DNA from: Phil1 sp040767925
GTDB taxonomy: Bacteria; Bacillota; Clostridia; Christensenellales; CAG-138
NCBI GenBank assembly: GCA_040767925.1
Contig: JAXGNN010000001.1
Coordinates: 1,364,001-1,428,000, forward strand
DNA length: 64,000 bases
Direction of reading: 5' to 3'
Shown here piece after piece: positions 44,066-52,139 of the stretch (its first letter is position 1; every line of letters starts with the position of its first letter). Position numbers and translations under genes: made by a program. The notes beneath the pieces are model-generated. The model did no database searches. It was not told the DNA's origin and saw only the letters and a program-made list of their open reading frames with translations.

Positions 44066-44415
44066 AGTCGCGTTTCTTCCTTTTTCAGCAGGTCGGCGCG
44101 GTTTAAAAGGTTCCATACCGCGCTCTGTAGGGAGGTGAACTTAGCATCCACAACCGGCTCTCTGGCAATGAAGATGAGGTCGTATCCGTCTTTCACGCGC
44201 GGTATCGCAGGGCCGAAAGATTCCCTCAACCGGCGTTTGACGCGATTGCGGACGACGCTGTTGCCGAGTTTTTTGCTTGCGGAAAACCCAACGTGCACCC
44301 CCGTCCCGCGGGACTTCGTCCAGATCAGGACCAGCATGGGATTCGCCTTGGAGTTCCCCTTGCGGTATACATGGCGGAAATCCTTGTTCCGCTTCAAAGA
44401 AAAACAGCGTTTCAC
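44062..44415 (-). CDS. rnpA: Ribonuclease P protein component
   Basis: A 117-residue basic subunit of RNase P, which matures the 5' ends of tRNAs. It has the N-terminal SLKRNKDFRHVYRKG and the RNA-binding GNSVVRNRVKRRLRE (RNR motif). It lies after rpmH as usual, but the rpmH-rnpA spacer is long (171 nt) and contains ATGCAAAT tandem units. Confidence 0.96.
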   Translation of the reverse strand: MKRCFSLKRNKDFRHVYRKGNSKANPMLVLIWTKSRGTGVHVGFSASKKLGNSVVRNRVKRRLRESFGPAIPRVKDGYDLIFIAREPVVDAKFTSLQSAVWNLLNRADLLKKEETRL

Positions 44416-44502
44416 CTATAATCGATTCAAAGTACGTTTTTTGTCCCTCCCGCACGGATACGATGGCGGGATGCGTTCGTTTGTGCCGCCGCGGCGCCGC
44501 CA

Positions 44503-44530
44503 TGCAAATATGCAAATATGCAAAAATGCG
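44503..44530. repeat. Short tandem octamers in the rpmH-rnpA spacer
   Basis: Three near-identical units of ATGCAAAT (the third ATGCAAAA) followed by ATGCGAAA, next to GC-rich palindromic sequence. Role unknown. Confidence 0.6.
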
Positions 44531-44586
44531 AAAGCATCGGCGGCGCGCGGTCATCCGCTCCGGGCTTGCCGGGCGGTTCTACCGTC

Positions 44587-44721
44587 TCAGGCGGATATGG
44601 TCTTGCGGCCCTTGAGCCTTCTGCGGGCGAGCACCTTGCGGCCGTTGCGGGTCTTCATGCGCTGGCGGAACCCGTGGACCTTGCTGCGCTGCCTCTTCTT
44701 GGGTTGATACGTACCGAGCAT
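44587..44721 (-). CDS. rpmH: 50S ribosomal protein L34
   Basis: A 44-residue protein with the usual MLGTYQPKKRQRSKVHGFR start, RNGRKVLARRR and the KGRKTISA end. It is the first gene of the rpmH-rnpA-yidD-yidC-jag unit and the standard left neighbour of the dnaA-side origin. AGAGGTGCAAGAG precedes the ATG. Confidence 0.98.
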   Translation of the reverse strand: MLGTYQPKKRQRSKVHGFRQRMKTRNGRKVLARRRLKGRKTISA

Positions 44722-44802
44722 CTCTTGCACCTCTTTCCGGTATAGATTGGGGATGCGCTTTTAGGACGCCATTCCCTCGTTTGCCTTTTCCATCAGTCTA
44801 TG

Positions 44803-44832
44803 ATTATATAAGAAACGCGCGAGCTCTGTCAA
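44803..44832 (-). promoter_or_regulatory. Promoter of rpmH-rnpA-yidD-yidC-jag
   Basis: On the minus strand TTGACA (complement of 44827-44832), an 18-nt spacer and TATAAT (complement of 44803-44808); both hexamers are perfect. It lies about 80 nt before the rpmH start. Confidence 0.88.
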
Positions 44833-44944
44833 GGAAATCATCCCGCCCGAAAGGCTGAAAAAGCCCGCATACCATATCTTGCACACGGCGCCCGGCCCGC
44901 CTACAAGCGCGCAAAAATTTCAGCGCGCGCGCCGCGCGATTCAG

Positions 44945-44973
44945 TTGCGAAATCCGAATCGATTTGTTATCAT
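44945..44973 (+). promoter_or_regulatory. Promoter of dnaA
   Basis: TTGCGA (44945-44950), a 17-nt spacer ending in TGT, and TATCAT (44968-44973). The two DnaA boxes lie 60-80 nt downstream in the leader. Confidence 0.65.
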
Positions 44974-45112
44974 ATATGCACGGTGAAAAGGGCGCGTCGG
45001 CATGGTCGGGCGGCTCTTTTCATATACGGCCTTATTATCCACATAGTTATCCACATTCTTTCCAAACTTTCAACATCGCCCTTGTCTGGAGGAATGGAAT
45101 CCGGAGGAAAGC

Positions 45113-46444
45113 ATGAAATCCGCCCTGTCTGCCTGGCAGAAGTCGCTCCCCGAACTGCGCGCCGCGATGACGCCCATCAGCTTCAGCACCTGGATAGAGC
45201 CCATGGCCTCCGTCTGCTTCAAGGAGGACACCCTCGTTTTGCAGGCGAAGGACGAAACGGCCAAGAGCACGCTGAAAAACATCTATAAGGATATCGTCAC
45301 CGACTGCGTCAACCGCGCGAACGGTTCGTCCTACACCTTGCGCTTCATCGACGAATCGGAGCTTCCTCTCTACATGGCGCTTCGAGAGGACCGCGCGGTC
45401 TATTCGAGCGACTTCAATCTCGACCCGAAGTATACCTTCGAGTCCTTCGTGGTGGGCAACGGCAACAACCTCGCGCACGCCGCCGCCAAGGCTGTGGCGG
45501 ACAATCCGAGCGCAGCGTACAACCCTCTTTTCATCTACGGCGGCGTGGGCCTGGGCAAAACGCACCTGATGCACGCCATCGGCCACCGCACGCTCGAAAG
45601 GAATCGCAACGCCAGGATCGTCTACATCACGAGCGAGACTTTCACAAACGACCTCATCCAGTCCATACAGGACAAGACCAACGTGCAGTTCCGCAACAAA
45701 TACCGCACGGTGGACGTGCTGATGATCGACGACATCCAGTTCCTCACAGGTCGCGACCGCACGCAGGAGGAGTTCTACAACACGTTCAACGCCCTTCGCG
45801 GCGCGAACAAGCAGATCATCATCACGTCCGACAAGCCCCCAAAGGAGCTTTTCAATCTGGAGGACCGCCTCGTCTCCCGCTTCGAGGGCGGGCTCGTGGC
45901 GGACATACAGCCGCCGGACCTCGAGACGCGCGTCGCCATCCTGAAGCGCCGCGCCATCATGGACAACATCGACATCGACGAGTCCGTCGTCACCTTCATC
46001 GCGGAGAAGGTCTATTCCAACATCCGCCAGCTCGAGGGCGCGTTCACGCGCGTCGTCGCCTACGCGAGCCTCTCGAAGCTTCCTCTCGATGTGACGACGG
46101 CGGACGCCGCCCTGAAGGACATCATACCCAACTACGACAACACGCGCATCACGACGGGCTATATCCAGCAGGTCGTCGTTGATTTCTACGGGGTCGAGAT
46201 AGACACGCTGCTCTCCTCCCGCCGCTCGAAGGACATCACCTACCCCCGCCAAGTCGCGATGTACCTGTGCAAAAACCTGACGACGGAGACCTTCAATTCC
46301 ATCGGCGCTTCCTTCGGCGGCAGGCATTACTCCACCGTCATCGACGCGTGCAACAAGGTCGAGGAGGACATGAAGGCGAATCGACAGCTTTCGCTCGAAA
46401 TCGAGGACCTGACCAAAAGGATAAAGGTCGCCAAACGGAACTGA
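45113..46444 (+). CDS. dnaA: Chromosomal replication initiator protein DnaA
   Basis: A 443-residue AAA+ initiator that binds DnaA boxes and melts the origin. The N-terminal domain I is at 1-85; an unusually short linker leads to the AAA+ domain with YTFESFVVGNGN, Walker A GGVGLGKT (143-150) and Walker B LMIDDIQF (D206, D207). The C-terminal helix-turn-helix has the signature FGGRHYSTVIDAC. GGAGGAAAGC precedes the ATG. DnaA boxes lie on both sides of the gene. Confidence 0.98.
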   Translation: MKSALSAWQKSLPELRAAMTPISFSTWIEPMASVCFKEDTLVLQAKDETAKSTLKNIYKDIVTDCVNRANGSSYTLRFIDESELPLYMALREDRAVYSSDFNLDPKYTFESFVVGNGNNLAHAAAKAVADNPSAAYNPLFIYGGVGLGKTHLMHAIGHRTLERNRNARIVYITSETFTNDLIQSIQDKTNVQFRNKYRTVDVLMIDDIQFLTGRDRTQEEFYNTFNALRGANKQIIITSDKPPKELFNLEDRLVSRFEGGLVADIQPPDLETRVAILKRRAIMDNIDIDESVVTFIAEKVYSNIRQLEGAFTRVVAYASLSKLPLDVTTADAALKDIIPNYDNTRITTGYIQQVVVDFYGVEIDTLLSSRRSKDITYPRQVAMYLCKNLTTETFNSIGASFGGRHYSTVIDACNKVEEDMKANRQLSLEIEDLTKRIKVAKRN

Positions 46445-46697
46445 ATGTTATATACTGATTATAATATGGCAACATGTGGATAAGCCTGTGGAATCCACAG
46501 ATGGAAAAAGTGGGTAACTCGGACAAAGCGGAAAGCGTTGGTAACCCTTATAAAATCCCATCGAAAACCCACGCGTTTCCAACGGCGAAAAGCAAGCTCC
46601 CGGACGGGCAAACGGCACTTTCCCGCTTTTTCCACGCCACTATGACGACTACTGCTAAAACATATATACCATCACTCTTACGCTTCGGGAGGTCCTT
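46445..46697 (+). other. oriC, dnaA-dnaN half with candidate unwinding region
   Basis: 253 bases. The A/T-rich segment at 46447-46469 (TTATATACTGATTATAATATGG) is a candidate for the unwinding element. It is followed by a perfect reverse DnaA box TGTGGATAA (46475-46483) and the palindrome TGTGGAATCCACA (46487-46499), which holds two weak boxes. A second A/T-rich stretch lies at 46650-46675. Confidence 0.75.
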
Positions 46698-47807
46698 ATG
46701 AGATTTTTTGTGGATACAAGCGAACTCAACGCGGGCATATCGACCGTCACAAAAGCGCTCCCCGCGCGCACGACCGTGAGCATTCTGGAAGGCATCTATA
46801 TGAAAGCCGCGGGAAGTACGCTGCTTTTGCGCTGCTCCGACCTCAACATCCAGATCGAAACCGTCATCGCCGCGACCGTCGAGGAGGAAGGGTCCATCGT
46901 GCTTCCCGGCAGGCTCTTCGCGGAAATGGTGCGAAAGCTCACGGGCGAGATGACCTCCTTCGACGTCAAAAAGAACACCGCCTCCATAGAGAGCGGCAGG
47001 TTCAGGACGACGCTGCAGGGCGAAAACGGCGCCGATTTCCACACGATGTCGAGCGTAAGCCGCGAACTGACCGTGTCGATGAAGCCGGACGCGCTGCGCC
47101 GCATGGTGCGCGGATGCATCTTCGCCGCGGCGCAGGACGATTCAAAGCCCATCCTCACGGGGGCCCTGCTGGAGGTGGACGGCGCTTCGGCGACGCTCGT
47201 CGCGCTCGACGGATACCGCCTGGCGCTTCGACGGGAAACCGCGCAGGGCGCACAGGGAAGCCCTTCAAGCATGATCATCCCCGCCCGTTCCCTGGTCGAG
47301 ATCGCGCGCGTGCTGCCGGACGAGGGAGAAAACGTCACGATGGTGTTTTCCCGCACGCACATCATGACGGACATCGGCCAGACGAACATCACGGCGCGCC
47401 TCATGGAGGGCGAATTCATCAAGTATAAGCAGATATTGCCCGATTCCCACGCCACGCGCGTGCGCGTCAACAGGAAGGAACTCATGGAGGGCATCGAGCG
47501 CGTCGCGCTCATGGCCCGGGAGAGCAAGAGCAACCTCATCAAATTCACCATCGCAAACTCGCTCATCAACATCACCGCCAACAGCGAGATCGGAAGGAGT
47601 TCCGAGGACGTCGAGGCCTCCATCATGGGCAGCGACATCGAGATCGCCTTCAACGCGCGCTATTTCACGGACGTGTTGCGCGTGCTCGACGAGGAGGAGA
47701 TCTACCTCGACATGACCAACAACATCAGCCCCTGCGTGGTCCGCCCCGTTCAAGGGGAGAGCTTCTATTACCTCATCCTCCCGGTAAGGATCTTTTCGGG
47801 AATGTAG
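46698..47807 (+). CDS. dnaN: DNA polymerase III beta subunit (sliding clamp)
   Basis: A 369-residue clamp of three similar domains that tethers Pol III to DNA. It starts MRFFVDTSELNAGISTVTKAL and ends YLILPVRIF, both typical of the clamp family. The end is extended by SGM. GGGAGGTCC precedes the ATG. The stop codon is followed two bases later by repeat copy F. Confidence 0.97.
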   Translation: MRFFVDTSELNAGISTVTKALPARTTVSILEGIYMKAAGSTLLLRCSDLNIQIETVIAATVEEEGSIVLPGRLFAEMVRKLTGEMTSFDVKKNTASIESGRFRTTLQGENGADFHTMSSVSRELTVSMKPDALRRMVRGCIFAAAQDDSKPILTGALLEVDGASATLVALDGYRLALRRETAQGAQGSPSSMIIPARSLVEIARVLPDEGENVTMVFSRTHIMTDIGQTNITARLMEGEFIKYKQILPDSHATRVRVNRKELMEGIERVALMARESKSNLIKFTIANSLINITANSEIGRSSEDVEASIMGSDIEIAFNARYFTDVLRVLDEEEIYLDMTNNISPCVVRPVQGESFYYLILPVRIFSGM

Positions 47808-47808
47808 A

Positions 47809-47892
47809 TCAATTGATAATTGACAATGGACAATTGAGAATCAAGACCGCTGCTGCGGCGGGAGTTTTATAAGGGCGGATTCCATATCCGCC
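47809..47892 (+). repeat. Composite 3'-end repeat, copy F (after dnaN)
   Basis: From the dnaN stop (47805-47807): the AATTGAT/AATTGAC/AATGGAC tract (47809-47842), the GC hairpin CCGCTGCTGCGG plus CGGG and a TTTTAT tail (47847-47870), and the palindrome GGCGGATTCCATATCCGCC (47874-47892). Same order and gene-relative orientation as copies B, C and H. Confidence 0.92.
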
Positions 47893-47932
47893 CGGGATTC
47901 TTTTGATTGAAGATGAACCAATGCTGAAATAA

Positions 47933-48343
47933 TTATTTATCGATATAAAGATCAATATCTATTTCCGTTCCAGTCAAATAGCAAAATTCAATTATTTCTC
48001 TGCCGGGCGCCAGGGCTGGCGTTGGTTCGCCGGCATAAATATGAGGGACCGCTTCCAATATGAATGAAACATCGTATTTTTGCTTGATCTCCCGCAGCAA
48101 TGAGACTTTTGATTTTAAATTTGAAATTGTAATCATCATTTGATTTTCGGTAATTACATCATAAATTTCGTTTCTGCCATATTCCCATAAAGCAAAATCA
48201 TAATGGCCGTTTCCAAATTTGCGCTTGTCGCCGATTTTCCAGGTTTGAGAAGGAATCAATCCCAAAATCTCCGTAATTTCATTCGGATTAAAGATCCCTT
48301 TGATTGCGAAATACGTATAACAGCGATTGACTTTCCTTCTCAT
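47933..48343 (-). CDS. DUF4279-like protein (AT-rich, probably acquired)
   Basis: A 136-residue protein whose start (CYTYFAIKGIFNPNEITEILGLIPSQTWKIGD) matches the pattern of DUF4279 proteins, a small cytosolic family of unknown role, often an immunity or stand-alone gene. The coding sequence is far richer in A and T than its neighbours (for example AAAATTCAATTATTTC), and codon choice differs, so recent transfer is likely. It lies between dnaN and the inverted gyr-recF block. No clear ribosome site or partner gene is visible. Confidence 0.7.
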   Translation of the reverse strand: MRRKVNRCYTYFAIKGIFNPNEITEILGLIPSQTWKIGDKRKFGNGHYDFALWEYGRNEIYDVITENQMMITISNLKSKVSLLREIKQKYDVSFILEAVPHIYAGEPTPALAPGREIIEFCYLTGTEIDIDLYIDK

Positions 48344-48418
48344 AATTTAATCATCGTCACCGAGAGTGTCCAATCAGCATAATATTATCTTTCATATCAT
48401 TCGAAAATAGAGAAATAT

Positions 48419-48640
48419 CTATTCGATTTTATTATCCCTGCGTTCTTCGTTCGCGCGTATGACGGCGCGGCAGGTGATCCCGGCGGCGCCGAACAGAACC
48501 GCCAGCGCGAGGTAAAACAGCCTGTACGCGAGCTGCTCCGCATCATAGGAATTCGGCATCATGAAGTTATACAGCTCCATGCAGAAAAACAGCCCGCAAA
48601 GGATGTTCCAGAAGAGCTTGAGCCTCTTGAGCGCTTTCAT
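48419..48640 (-). CDS. Small two-helix membrane protein
   Basis: A 73-residue protein of unknown function with hydrophobic helices at about 10-28 and 40-60, a basic N-terminus (MKALKRLKLFW) and a charged C-terminus (RANEERRDNKIE). AGGAGG lies 8 nt before the ATG, and an extended -10 (TGCTATAAT, complement of 48672-48680) lies 32 nt upstream. Real coding is likely, but no family is recognised. Confidence 0.6.
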   Translation of the reverse strand: MKALKRLKLFWNILCGLFFCMELYNFMMPNSYDAEQLAYRLFYLALAVLFGAAGITCRAVIRANEERRDNKIE

Positions 48641-48978
48641 TTCCGCCGCCTCCTGAAAAAAGGGATGGCTTATTATAGCACGGCTCTCCCTCCCCCGCGG
48701 CCTATAAAATCATTTTATGGTAAAAGCGCTCAGTAAATAGTTCCTATCAAATGATTGAATCGCGCGAAGAAAGGGCGTTCTTTGGCGTTTCTGGCGGACG
48801 GTTTTTCCCACGCGGGGCATCGTTAATTTCTATAGGCGTTGCCAAAAGGTATCATTTGATTTGATGGACGGTTTCTCCCGAAGGAAAAACGACCTTCCAT
48901 TAAAACTGGAAGATCGTTTTCTCTCCTTGCGGCGCGCGGCCCTCGTCCGTACGGAACGCGCCGCGTCCGGAATGATCT
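48641..48978. other. Intergenic region between the small membrane gene and gyrA end
   Basis: No gene in these 338 bases. They hold the small gene's extended -10, two copies of the 10-bp palindrome ATCAAATGAT/ATCATTTGAT about 100 bp apart (near 48748 and 48851) and the gyrA terminator. Confidence 0.6.
48885..48920 (-). terminator. Intrinsic terminator of gyrA
   Basis: A 13-bp stem (one G-T pair) AAACGATCTTCCA / TGGAAGGTCGTTT on the minus strand with a TTTTT tail, 58 nt after the gyrA stop. Confidence 0.88.
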
Positions 48979-51432
48979 TTACTGTTCCTCGCCTTCCGCT
49001 TCCTCCTCCTCGTGCGGCAGCAGCGCCACGCCGACCACGCGGCTGTCGTCGTCCACGCGCATGAGGCGTACGCCCTGCGTGTTTCTGGAGATGAGGCTGA
49101 TCTGCTCGACCGGCACGCGGATGACGGTGCCGTCGTCGCGGATCATCATGACGTCCTCGTCCCCGCGGCAGATCTTCATGCAGGCGAGAGGGCCCGTCTT
49201 CTCTGTGATGGCCATGGCGATGACGCCCTTGCCTCCCCTGCCCTGGAGGGGATACTGGTCTTCCGGCGTCCTCTTGCCCATGCCTCCCTCCGTGATGGAG
49301 AGCACGGTCGAGCCCTTCTCGATGAGGTTTACGTCCACGACCTCGTCGCCCTCGTCGAGCAAAATGCTCCTGACGCCCGTCGCCGTGCGGCCCATGGCGC
49401 GCACGTCGTCCTCGTGGAAGCGGATGCACTTGCCGTTTTTCGTGCCCACGAGGAACTCGTCGTTCCCGCGGGAGAGCATGACGCCGATGAGCTCGTCCCC
49501 CTCGCGAAGGCCGAGCGCGATGATGCCGGTTTTCCTGATGTTGTCGAAGTCGCTCATGGGCGTCTTCTTGATGACGCCGTAGCGCGTGGCGAGCACGAGG
49601 TATTCGCCCTCCTCCTCGCGGCCTACGGGGAACATGGCGGTGATCTTCTCACCGCCCGCGAGCTGCAGCAGGTTCACGATGGCCATGCCCTTTGCGGTGC
49701 GCCCCGCCTCCGGCAGGTTGTAGCACTTAATCTTGAAGGCGCGGCCGGTGTTCGTAAAGAACATGATGTTGTTGTGCGTGCTCGTCACGAACAGATGCTC
49801 CACGAAGTCCTCCTCGCGCGTCGCCTGCCCGATGATGCCCTTGCCTCCGCGGTTTTGCGCGCGGTAGGTGCCGGGCGTGATGCGCTTGACATAGCCGAGG
49901 TGGGTCATGGTGACGGCCATGTCCTCCTCCTGGATGATGTCGTCAAGGTCGATGTCGTCGCTCGCGGGCGCGATCTCCGTGCGGCGGGGGTCGGCGTACT
50001 TGCGGCGGATTTCCAGGATTTCCGCGCGGATGATGGCGAGGAGCTTGTTTTCGTCCGCCAGCACGCCCTCGTAGTATTCGACGGTCTTTTTCAGTTCGTC
50101 CCTCTCCTCGGTGATCTTGTCCCGCTCGAGACCCGTGAGCCGCGCGAGGCGCATGTCGAGGATCGCCTGCGCCTGCTTCTCGGAGAGGCCGAAGCGCGCG
50201 CAGAGCGCCTCCTTGGCGGCAGGCACGCTCGGGGAGCGCTTGATGAGCTCCACGACCTCGTCGATGTTGTCGAGCGCGATGAGAAGGCCCTCGAGGATGT
50301 GGAGGCGCTCCTTGGCGCGGTCGAGGTCGTACTGCGTGCGCCGCGTGACGACCTGCCGCTGGAAACGCAGGTAATGATGAAGCATTTCCCGCAGGTTCAA
50401 TACCTTCGGCTCCCCGTCGACGAGGCAGAGCATGATGACGCCGAAGGTATCCTGCATCTGCGTGTGCTTGTAGAGCTGGTTTAAGATGACGTTGGCGTTG
50501 ACGTCGCGCTTCAGTTCGACGACGATGCGCATTCCGTGGCGGTCGGTCTCGTCCCGGAGGGCCGCGATGCCCTCGACGCGCTTTTCGTGCACGAGCTCGG
50601 CGATCTTCTCAACAAGGCGCGCCTTGTTGACCTGATAGGGGATCTCCGTCACGACGATGCGGCTCCTGCCGCCGCCCATCTCCTCGATTTCGGCCTTTGC
50701 GCGCACAATGACGCGCCCGCGCCCCGTGCGGTACGCCTGGCGGATGCCCGCGTTGCCCATGATGGTGGCGGCCGTGGGGAAGTCCGGGCCGGGAATGTAG
50801 GCCATCAGCTCCTCGACGGAAATGTCGCGGTTGTCGATCATGGCGACGTACGCGTCGATCACTTCGCCGAGGTTATGCGGCGGTATGTTGGTCGCCATGC
50901 CCACGGCGATGCCGCCCGAGCCGTTGACGAGGAGGTTCGGGTAGCGGCTGGGGAGCACCGAGGGCTGCATGAGCGTCTCGTCGAAGTTGGGGTAGAAGTC
51001 GACCGTGTTCTTGCCGATGTCCGCCATCATGTCGTCCGCGAGCTTCGAGAGGCGCGCCTCGGTATAGCGCATGGCGGCGGCGCTGTCCCCGTCGACGGAG
51101 CCGAAGTTGCCCTGTCCCTCGACGAGCATATAGCGCGTGTTGAAGTCCTGCGCGAGGCGCACCATGGCGTCGTACACGGAGGAATCGCCGTGCGGGTGGT
51201 ATTTGCCCAGCACGTCGCCCACGATGCGCGCGCTCTTGTGGAAGGGCTTGTCGGCGGTGAAGCCCTGCTCGTCCATCGAGTAGAGGATGCGCCTGTGCAC
51301 GGGCTTGAGGCCGTCGCGCACGTCGGGCAGCGCGCGGTCGATGATGACGGCCATGGCGTAGGAGATGAAGCTGCGCTTCATTTCCGCTTCGATGTCTAAG
51401 GGGAGTATACGGGATACCTGCTTTTCGTCCAT
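48979..51432 (-). CDS. gyrA: DNA gyrase subunit A
   Basis: The 817-residue breakage-reunion subunit. The catalytic Tyr is Y123 in AAAMRYTEARLS. The quinolone region HPHGDSSVYD keeps S84 and D88 (S83 and D87 in Escherichia coli numbering), the susceptible form. The C-terminal beta-pinwheel has the GyrA box QNRGGKG. The acidic tail is HEEEEAEGEEQ. Start: ATG at 51430-51432 (MDEKQ) with AGAGG upstream; a longer frame reads into repeat copy G (giving VNCQL-type residues) and is rejected. It is transcribed towards dnaN. Confidence 0.97.
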   Translation of the reverse strand: MDEKQVSRILPLDIEAEMKRSFISYAMAVIIDRALPDVRDGLKPVHRRILYSMDEQGFTADKPFHKSARIVGDVLGKYHPHGDSSVYDAMVRLAQDFNTRYMLVEGQGNFGSVDGDSAAAMRYTEARLSKLADDMMADIGKNTVDFYPNFDETLMQPSVLPSRYPNLLVNGSGGIAVGMATNIPPHNLGEVIDAYVAMIDNRDISVEELMAYIPGPDFPTAATIMGNAGIRQAYRTGRGRVIVRAKAEIEEMGGGRSRIVVTEIPYQVNKARLVEKIAELVHEKRVEGIAALRDETDRHGMRIVVELKRDVNANVILNQLYKHTQMQDTFGVIMLCLVDGEPKVLNLREMLHHYLRFQRQVVTRRTQYDLDRAKERLHILEGLLIALDNIDEVVELIKRSPSVPAAKEALCARFGLSEKQAQAILDMRLARLTGLERDKITEERDELKKTVEYYEGVLADENKLLAIIRAEILEIRRKYADPRRTEIAPASDDIDLDDIIQEEDMAVTMTHLGYVKRITPGTYRAQNRGGKGIIGQATREEDFVEHLFVTSTHNNIMFFTNTGRAFKIKCYNLPEAGRTAKGMAIVNLLQLAGGEKITAMFPVGREEEGEYLVLATRYGVIKKTPMSDFDNIRKTGIIALGLREGDELIGVMLSRGNDEFLVGTKNGKCIRFHEDDVRAMGRTATGVRSILLDEGDEVVDVNLIEKGSTVLSITEGGMGKRTPEDQYPLQGRGGKGVIAMAITEKTGPLACMKICRGDEDVMMIRDDGTVIRVPVEQISLISRNTQGVRLMRVDDDSRVVGVALLPHEEEEAEGEEQ

Positions 51433-51448
51433 TACATTACCTCTGGGT

Positions 51449-51480
51449 AATTGACAATTGACAATTGACAATTGACAATC
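51449..51480 (+). repeat. AATTGAC tract, copy G (between gyrA start and four-helix-bundle gene end)
   Basis: Four and a half perfect 7-nt units AATTGAC on the plus strand, ending ...AATC. The last bases form part of the four-helix-bundle gene's stop codon. No hairpin or palindrome accompanies it. It is oriented opposite to the tracts after gyrB (copy H), so the small gene is bracketed by inverted tracts. Confidence 0.92.
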
Positions 51481-51838
51481 AAATTTTGTCCTTGGTTGAT
51501 TTGACGATCGCCGTGAGCAACCTTACAAGCTCGTTGCAATCCGTCCATATGCCGCTGAATTCCTTATCCGTCAAATAATCCGATTCATGGAGCAGCTCAA
51601 GCCAATATTCGGTCTCGACGGCCTCTTTGAGCGCGATGTTCATTTTGGAAAGGAAGTCCTTCCCGCTCTGACCCTGCACCGCCTCGCGCACGTTCGCGCC
51701 GATGCTTGTGCCGCTCCTGACCAATTGCTTTGAGAGCACGAATTCATGCCGGTCTTTTAAAAGGAACTGATAGAGCTTGATCGTCCGCAGGGCAAACGTC
51801 TTGCTTTTCTCGACGATGACGTTGCTTCCTTCCTTCAT
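51479..51838 (-). CDS. Four helix bundle protein (23S rRNA intervening-sequence / S23 family)
   Basis: A 119-residue protein. After a short N-terminus come the family blocks KSKTFALRTIKLYQFL, LSKQLVRSGTSIGANVREAV and SKMNIALKEAVETEYWLELL. This family is encoded inside insertions in 23S rRNA of some bacteria and also as solitary genes; it resembles Avd of diversity-generating retroelements. The biochemical role is uncertain, probably nucleic-acid binding as an oligomer. Start: ATG at 51836-51838 after GGGAGGAAGC. It interrupts gyrB-gyrA and is bracketed by inverted AATTGAC tracts. Confidence 0.9.
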   Translation of the reverse strand: MKEGSNVIVEKSKTFALRTIKLYQFLLKDRHEFVLSKQLVRSGTSIGANVREAVQGQSGKDFLSKMNIALKEAVETEYWLELLHESDYLTDKEFSGIWTDCNELVRLLTAIVKSTKDKI

Positions 51839-51940
51839 GCTTCCTCCCAAATGCTCAATTGACCTTCGCCGGGCTTTTATCCGATATGAATCGGTCCCTG
51901 CGGCGTCCCGCGTTTTATTGCTCCTTTTGCTTATATTGCG

Positions 51941-52139
51941 GGCCGATATGGAATCGGCCCCTACAAGCCCCGCCGCGTTCTCCGATTTTCAATTGTCCAT
52001 TATCAATTGTCAATTGCCCAATCCCGCCGCAGCGGCCGGTCCCCGATTGTCAATTGTCCATTATCAATTGTCAATTGCCCAATCCCGCCGCAGCGGCCGG
52101 TCCCCGATTGTCAATTGTCAATTATCAATTGTCAATTGC
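51941..52139 (-). repeat. Composite 3'-end repeat, copy H (after gyrB), with 61-bp tandem amplification
   Basis: From the gyrB stop (52140-52142), reading minus, the unit of tract plus GC hairpin occurs three times. Boundaries are near 52104-52139, 52043-52103 and 51982-52042, period exactly 61 bp. It is followed by the palindrome at 51941-51959. The palindrome is GGCCGAT-TCCAT-ATCGGCC: compared with other copies, the third-fourth stem positions changed on both arms so that pairing is kept. The remaining bases 51839-51940 contain no gene. Confidence 0.9.

Larger units (their letters stand above)
44722..45112 (+). other. oriC, dnaA-upstream half
   Basis: The 391 bases between divergent rpmH and dnaA hold both promoters and two perfect DnaA boxes TTATCCACA in direct repeat at 45035-45043 and 45047-45055 (12-nt period). 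The A/T-rich GTTATCATATATGC at 44967 overlaps the dnaA promoter. Proximity to the boxes implies that DnaA regulates its own gene. Confidence 0.85.

Noticed and set aside
51433..51471. N-terminal extension of gyrA
   Set aside because: The extra residues come from reading the AATTGAC tract; GyrA begins at MDEKQ.
51982..52139. Regular repeats considered as a CRISPR array
   Set aside because: Only three units in direct contact with no variable spacers, and no cas genes.
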